DNA of 64,000 nt from Deltaproteobacteria bacterium IMCC39146. GTDB taxonomy: Bacteria; Desulfobacterota; Desulfuromonadia; Desulfuromonadales; BM103. Position 1 is the first letter of the stretch. Every line of letters starts with the position of its first letter. The position numbers and the translations under genes are program-made. Shown one piece after another: positions 61,394 through 64,000 of this stretch. Under the pieces are notes generated by a model that was not told the origin of the DNA, ran no database searches, and saw nothing but the letters and a program-made list of their open reading frames with translations. The stretch spans positions 1-64,000 of the forward strand of contig JARUHP010000019.1 of assembly GCA_030005635.1 (NCBI GenBank), read 5' to 3'.

Positions 61394-62431
61394 CTAAAAA
61401 ATCGCAACCGGTTCGACGACAATGCGCAGGTCATCAAGGTTGTGGCCCTTCTCAATAGTCAGGCCATGATCGGCACTCTCTTCATACATACCGAAAAGTT
61501 CTCCCGGTGCAGGAGAATCACCGTAAGCTTCTCGTGCTCCAACATAGTAGGTGCCAGGCTCCGGCAGGTTGACGACAAAACCGCCGTCAGCATCCGTTGG
61601 TGTCGAAATAGCCGCGGGCCTCTGATGACCGATAACCCGGTCAACATAAGCGAATACGTGTACGCCGGCAACGCCCTGCCCCGAAGTATCCACAACGGTC
61701 CCCCGTAAAACCGGGCCCGTCGCTCGGCCGAAGGTTTCACTTTCGCTGGCGCCTTTGAGCTTGGCAACGCTGTGCAGCTTGACCTGTTGCACCTGCCCTG
61801 AGGTTGCGGTTAGAGGGTTGCCAGGGAACAGGCCAAACGAGTCACCTTCCTGCACCGGCCCGACCCGCTGACCGTTTTGACGAAGCCGCACAACAAGATA
61901 ATAATCGCTCTCCGGCAAGCCATCAAAGCGAAAATAGCCATCCGGCCCTGTTGGCATAGAGAGGCGGTAGCCCTGGCCCTTAAGATCTTCAGCAACATCC
62001 AGGTAGAGGTAAACGTAAGCCCCTTCCAGCGGCGAGCCTTCATGCAGAACCTGACCTTCAATAGCCGCGCTGTAGTCATCATCATAAACATCAACCGCTG
62101 AAGTTGCGACCGGAACAGACTGCAGACCAACCCAGGTCGATCCTGCCGTCAGGTTAACCGGATTGCGGCCACAAAAAGCGAACCGGCTTCGATCAGCATT
62201 CCAGCCAAAGAGGGCGTAAGTACCGACCGGCAATTCCATCTGATAAAGACCGTCACTGTCGCTGGCCGCCGAGCGGGCGAGCGGCTCGGTCGTGAAATCG
62301 AGTGAAGCATGGGCTGTGACCACGACCCCGGCGAGGGGTTCATCACTACTGACAACACGACCCTCAATCATCGCGGCAGAGAGCAGAGAGGGTATTGCCA
62401 TCAAGAGTATCAGAAAGACGAAACGCCTCAT
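61394..62431 (-). CDS. exported protein with three carboxypeptidase-regulatory-like repeats
   Basis: 345 residues. Signal peptide (about 1-18). Three Ig-like CarboxypepD_reg repeats start MIEGRVVSSDEPLAGVVVTA, AAIEGQVLHEGSPLEGAYVY and PVLRGTVVDTSGQGVAGVHV; each ends in a YxL/YY..xR strand (GTYALFGW, SDYYLVVRLR, GTYYVGAREAYG). The last part (GELFGMYEESADHGLTIEKG) is paralogous to the partial protein at 63764-64000. Predicted periplasmic or surface structural role. It overlaps the upstream beta-helix gene by 4 bp. Confidence 0.87.
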   Translation of the reverse strand: MRRFVFLILLMAIPSLLSAAMIEGRVVSSDEPLAGVVVTAHASLDFTTEPLARSAASDSDGLYQMELPVGTYALFGWNADRSRFAFCGRNPVNLTAGSTWVGLQSVPVATSAVDVYDDDYSAAIEGQVLHEGSPLEGAYVYLYLDVAEDLKGQGYRLSMPTGPDGYFRFDGLPESDYYLVVRLRQNGQRVGPVQEGDSFGLFPGNPLTATSGQVQQVKLHSVAKLKGASESETFGRATGPVLRGTVVDTSGQGVAGVHVFAYVDRVIGHQRPAAISTPTDADGGFVVNLPEPGTYYVGAREAYGDSPAPGELFGMYEESADHGLTIEKGHNLDDLRIVVEPVAIF

Positions 62432-63789
62432 TGAAGCTCCACAGGTCCAACACCTTTCACCGGCTCACTCAGCCAGGGTGAAAAATGCACGCGATCAAGT
62501 TTATAGATCCCCGGGCCATAGTCTTTGTAAGTAACCTCAGGTTCGTCGTGTCGGTCATAAAACAGGGGACTATTGCCCTCCCCGACCTTGGCCAGCTGCG
62601 CCGTATCATCACCCCACCAGTTGCCACTCACATCAACGAAGTCACTGAAGGTTTCTGGAGCATTGGCGAGCAACGGGTTCTGGCTTCTACGTGAGGCCGA
62701 TTCTTTTTGCATGATTTTTTTTGAGCCGGAACGACGCTCCCAGTCTGCACTCTGATAAATACCGAGTTTAACGCCAACAACATTACCCAGGAAATTATTC
62801 TCTTTAACTTCCGGATAAGCTGAAAAATCACAGTAGAGCGCCATAGCATTCTGTTCAAAACTGTTCAAACGCACTTTGGGGTTGGATTTGCGATAATTAT
62901 AAAGAGCCAGTTCGTTTTCGCGAAACAGGTTGCTCTCAACCACAGGAGATCCGTACTGATCGTTGTGTACGGCGGTCTTGTTGTTGATGAAGCGGTTATT
63001 TTTGATCACTGGGTACGAGAAGGAGAAATTCAACACTCCATACTGGTTGCGCTCGAAGAGGTTATCTTCGATCAACGGGGTGCTTTTGGTTTGGCTGCAG
63101 TAAACCCCTACTTCATTCTCAATGAAGGTGTTCTGACTGATACGATCCGGGTAGTTCTGCAACAAGGTGACCGCCTGCTTGTTTTTCTCAAATCTATTTT
63201 CGGCAATCGCGCCCTTACTGTTGTGAGAAGCCAGGATCGCTGAGCGCGATTGGTTGATAAAGCTGTTGCCACGGATTTCCGGACCGGATTTCATTTCATT
63301 GGCGATGCCGACCTGGTTGTTCTCGAAGCTGGAATTGATAATAATCGGGCTGGCTTCGCGCAGCAGCCTCACGCCAAATTCGCCATCTTTAAAGGTGCAG
63401 TTTTCTACCTTGAAGTCCGTCGCAAAGCTGCTGAGCGCTGCCTGGGCGGAGTAAAACTCTGTCCAGACCAAGGAGCTGCCTTGAGGCGCCTCCATAAACT
63501 CGATCCCCAGCCAACCCTTCGGGCCCTTGAAAACAACCGGAGCCGCAGCGCTGCCCTGGCTTTTGATCAGCCCGCGTACGCTGATTTTTACCTGGGCATT
63601 GGCTACTGACACCTGGGTACCAGGAGCAATCGTTAAAGTCGCACCAGGTTTAATAATGACCGGTTCCTGCAGATCAACCTGCCCGGACCATTTCACTTTG
63701 CCTGTCAGCTCCATGCCAAAGCAGGTGCTGCCCAGGACCAAGCTGGCTAATGCGACAATCCAACTAATCAGAAGTCTTCGGCGCCACAT
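62428..63789 (-). CDS. exported right-handed beta-helix protein
   Basis: 453 residues. Signal peptide (about 1-24). After the entry segment VKWSGQVDLQEPVIIKPGATL comes a long run of beta-helix coils, about 23 residues each, with Asn-rich turns (NCTFKDGEFGV, NSSFENNQVGIANEM, NSFINQSRSAI, NRFEKNKQAV, NTFIENEVGVYCSQ, NLFERNQYGV, NRFINNKTAV, NLFRENELALY). It ends with SGNWWGDDTAQL and a last domain. Paralogue of the lipoprotein at 60029-60913. It overlaps the next upstream gene by 26 bp. Confidence 0.9.
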   Translation of the reverse strand: MWRRRLLISWIVALASLVLGSTCFGMELTGKVKWSGQVDLQEPVIIKPGATLTIAPGTQVSVANAQVKISVRGLIKSQGSAAAPVVFKGPKGWLGIEFMEAPQGSSLVWTEFYSAQAALSSFATDFKVENCTFKDGEFGVRLLREASPIIINSSFENNQVGIANEMKSGPEIRGNSFINQSRSAILASHNSKGAIAENRFEKNKQAVTLLQNYPDRISQNTFIENEVGVYCSQTKSTPLIEDNLFERNQYGVLNFSFSYPVIKNNRFINNKTAVHNDQYGSPVVESNLFRENELALYNYRKSNPKVRLNSFEQNAMALYCDFSAYPEVKENNFLGNVVGVKLGIYQSADWERRSGSKKIMQKESASRRSQNPLLANAPETFSDFVDVSGNWWGDDTAQLAKVGEGNSPLFYDRHDEPEVTYKDYGPGIYKLDRVHFSPWLSEPVKGVGPVELQ

Positions 63790-64000
63790 GGATTACAACC
63801 TCCTCTTGCTTTTTTGAAACAGTAACCGGCACAGGATCGCCACCGGACGCCTGCAGCTTGCCATAAAGTTCATTGCCACCCGCCGGCCCGCCAAACGCTT
63901 GCCGCGCCAGCAGATAGTAGGGGCCACTATCGGGCAGGGAAATCTCGAAACGCCCGTCCGCACCCGTGGGCGAGGAGAAGAAATCCGGGTTGCCGGTCAT
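63764..64000 (-). CDS. carboxypeptidase-regulatory-like protein (partial, N-terminus beyond right edge)
   Basis: The last 78 or more residues of a longer protein. TGADGRFEISLPDSGPYYLLARQAFGG and GNELYGKLQ (in part) match the third repeat of the protein at 61394-62431, so the two are paralogues. It is the first visible gene of the exported operon. Confidence 0.75.
   Translation of the reverse strand: MTGNPDFFSSPTGADGRFEISLPDSGPYYLLARQAFGGPAGGNELYGKLQASGGDPVPVTVSKKQEEVVIHVAPKTSD

Overview
The window looks like chromosomal DNA of an anaerobic, sediment-type deltaproteobacterium, most likely in the Desulfuromonadales (Desulfuromonas/Geopsychrobacter/Geobacter-like). The basis is the combination of a selenocysteine machinery with selenoproteins, a cytochrome b/Rieske complex with a multihaem cytochrome c, split glycine decarboxylase plus metV-metF-folD one-carbon genes, the Pta-AckA acetate route, many small ferredoxins, and hgcA/hgcB for mercury methylation. 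The assignment is inferred from content, not from a marker gene.

Layout. 1-13.4 kb (minus strand): one block for secretion of a giant adhesin. It holds a TolC-like outer-membrane protein with three PhnD-like repeats in front, a MotB-like protein, a HlyD-like adaptor, a MotA-like protein with a long coiled-coil tail, and the first ~1,740 residues of a cadherin-like adhesin that runs off the left edge. The parts match the Salmonella SPI-4 SiiA-E system; the ABC transporter (SiiF) is not in view. 13.9-18.8 kb (plus): a selenocysteine locus with an unlabelled AhpD-like selenoprotein (in-frame UGA at 14040), selA, selB, and selD, itself with an in-frame UGA. 19-24 kb: tRNA-Arg(CCG), a metallo-beta-lactamase-fold protein with a decayed metal motif, a Rieske/cytochrome b/pentahaem c operon and a DUF1573 protein. 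24-33.5 kb: hpt, a zinc-ribbon membrane protein, ferredoxin, ackA, a coiled-coil protein, pta, a TonB-like protein, and a DUF411 protein whose first motif cysteine is UGA (33087), a second hidden selenoprotein. 33.5-41 kb (minus): gcvPB-gcvPA-gcvH-gcvT, metF-metV, folD. 42-46 kb: cold-shock protein, rsgA, FmdB, DUF167, DivIVA, YggT. 45.7-48.5 kb (plus): DAHP synthase, hgcA, hgcB. 49-56 kb: PilZ, DUF3750, an M81 peptidase-like gene divergent from a DUF1611/racemase pair, and small proteins. 56.3-64 kb (minus): a tight operon of exported beta-helix proteins, carboxypeptidase-regulatory-like proteins, a substrate-binding-like protein, DUF362 and polyferredoxin proteins, cut by the right edge.

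Intergenic DNA is rich in palindromic repeats. One family is ~168 bp, has ends reading GCAGCCTGTCGGACT flanked by TA, and sits so that it supplies the TAG stop of pta, rsgA and the DUF3750 gene. A second family is ~205-230 bp, has ends reading TATAACCCAAACAA, and one copy lies between hgcA and hgcB. No CRISPR array, rRNA, transposase or integrase gene was seen. All functions are read from sequence motifs by eye; no database search was run.
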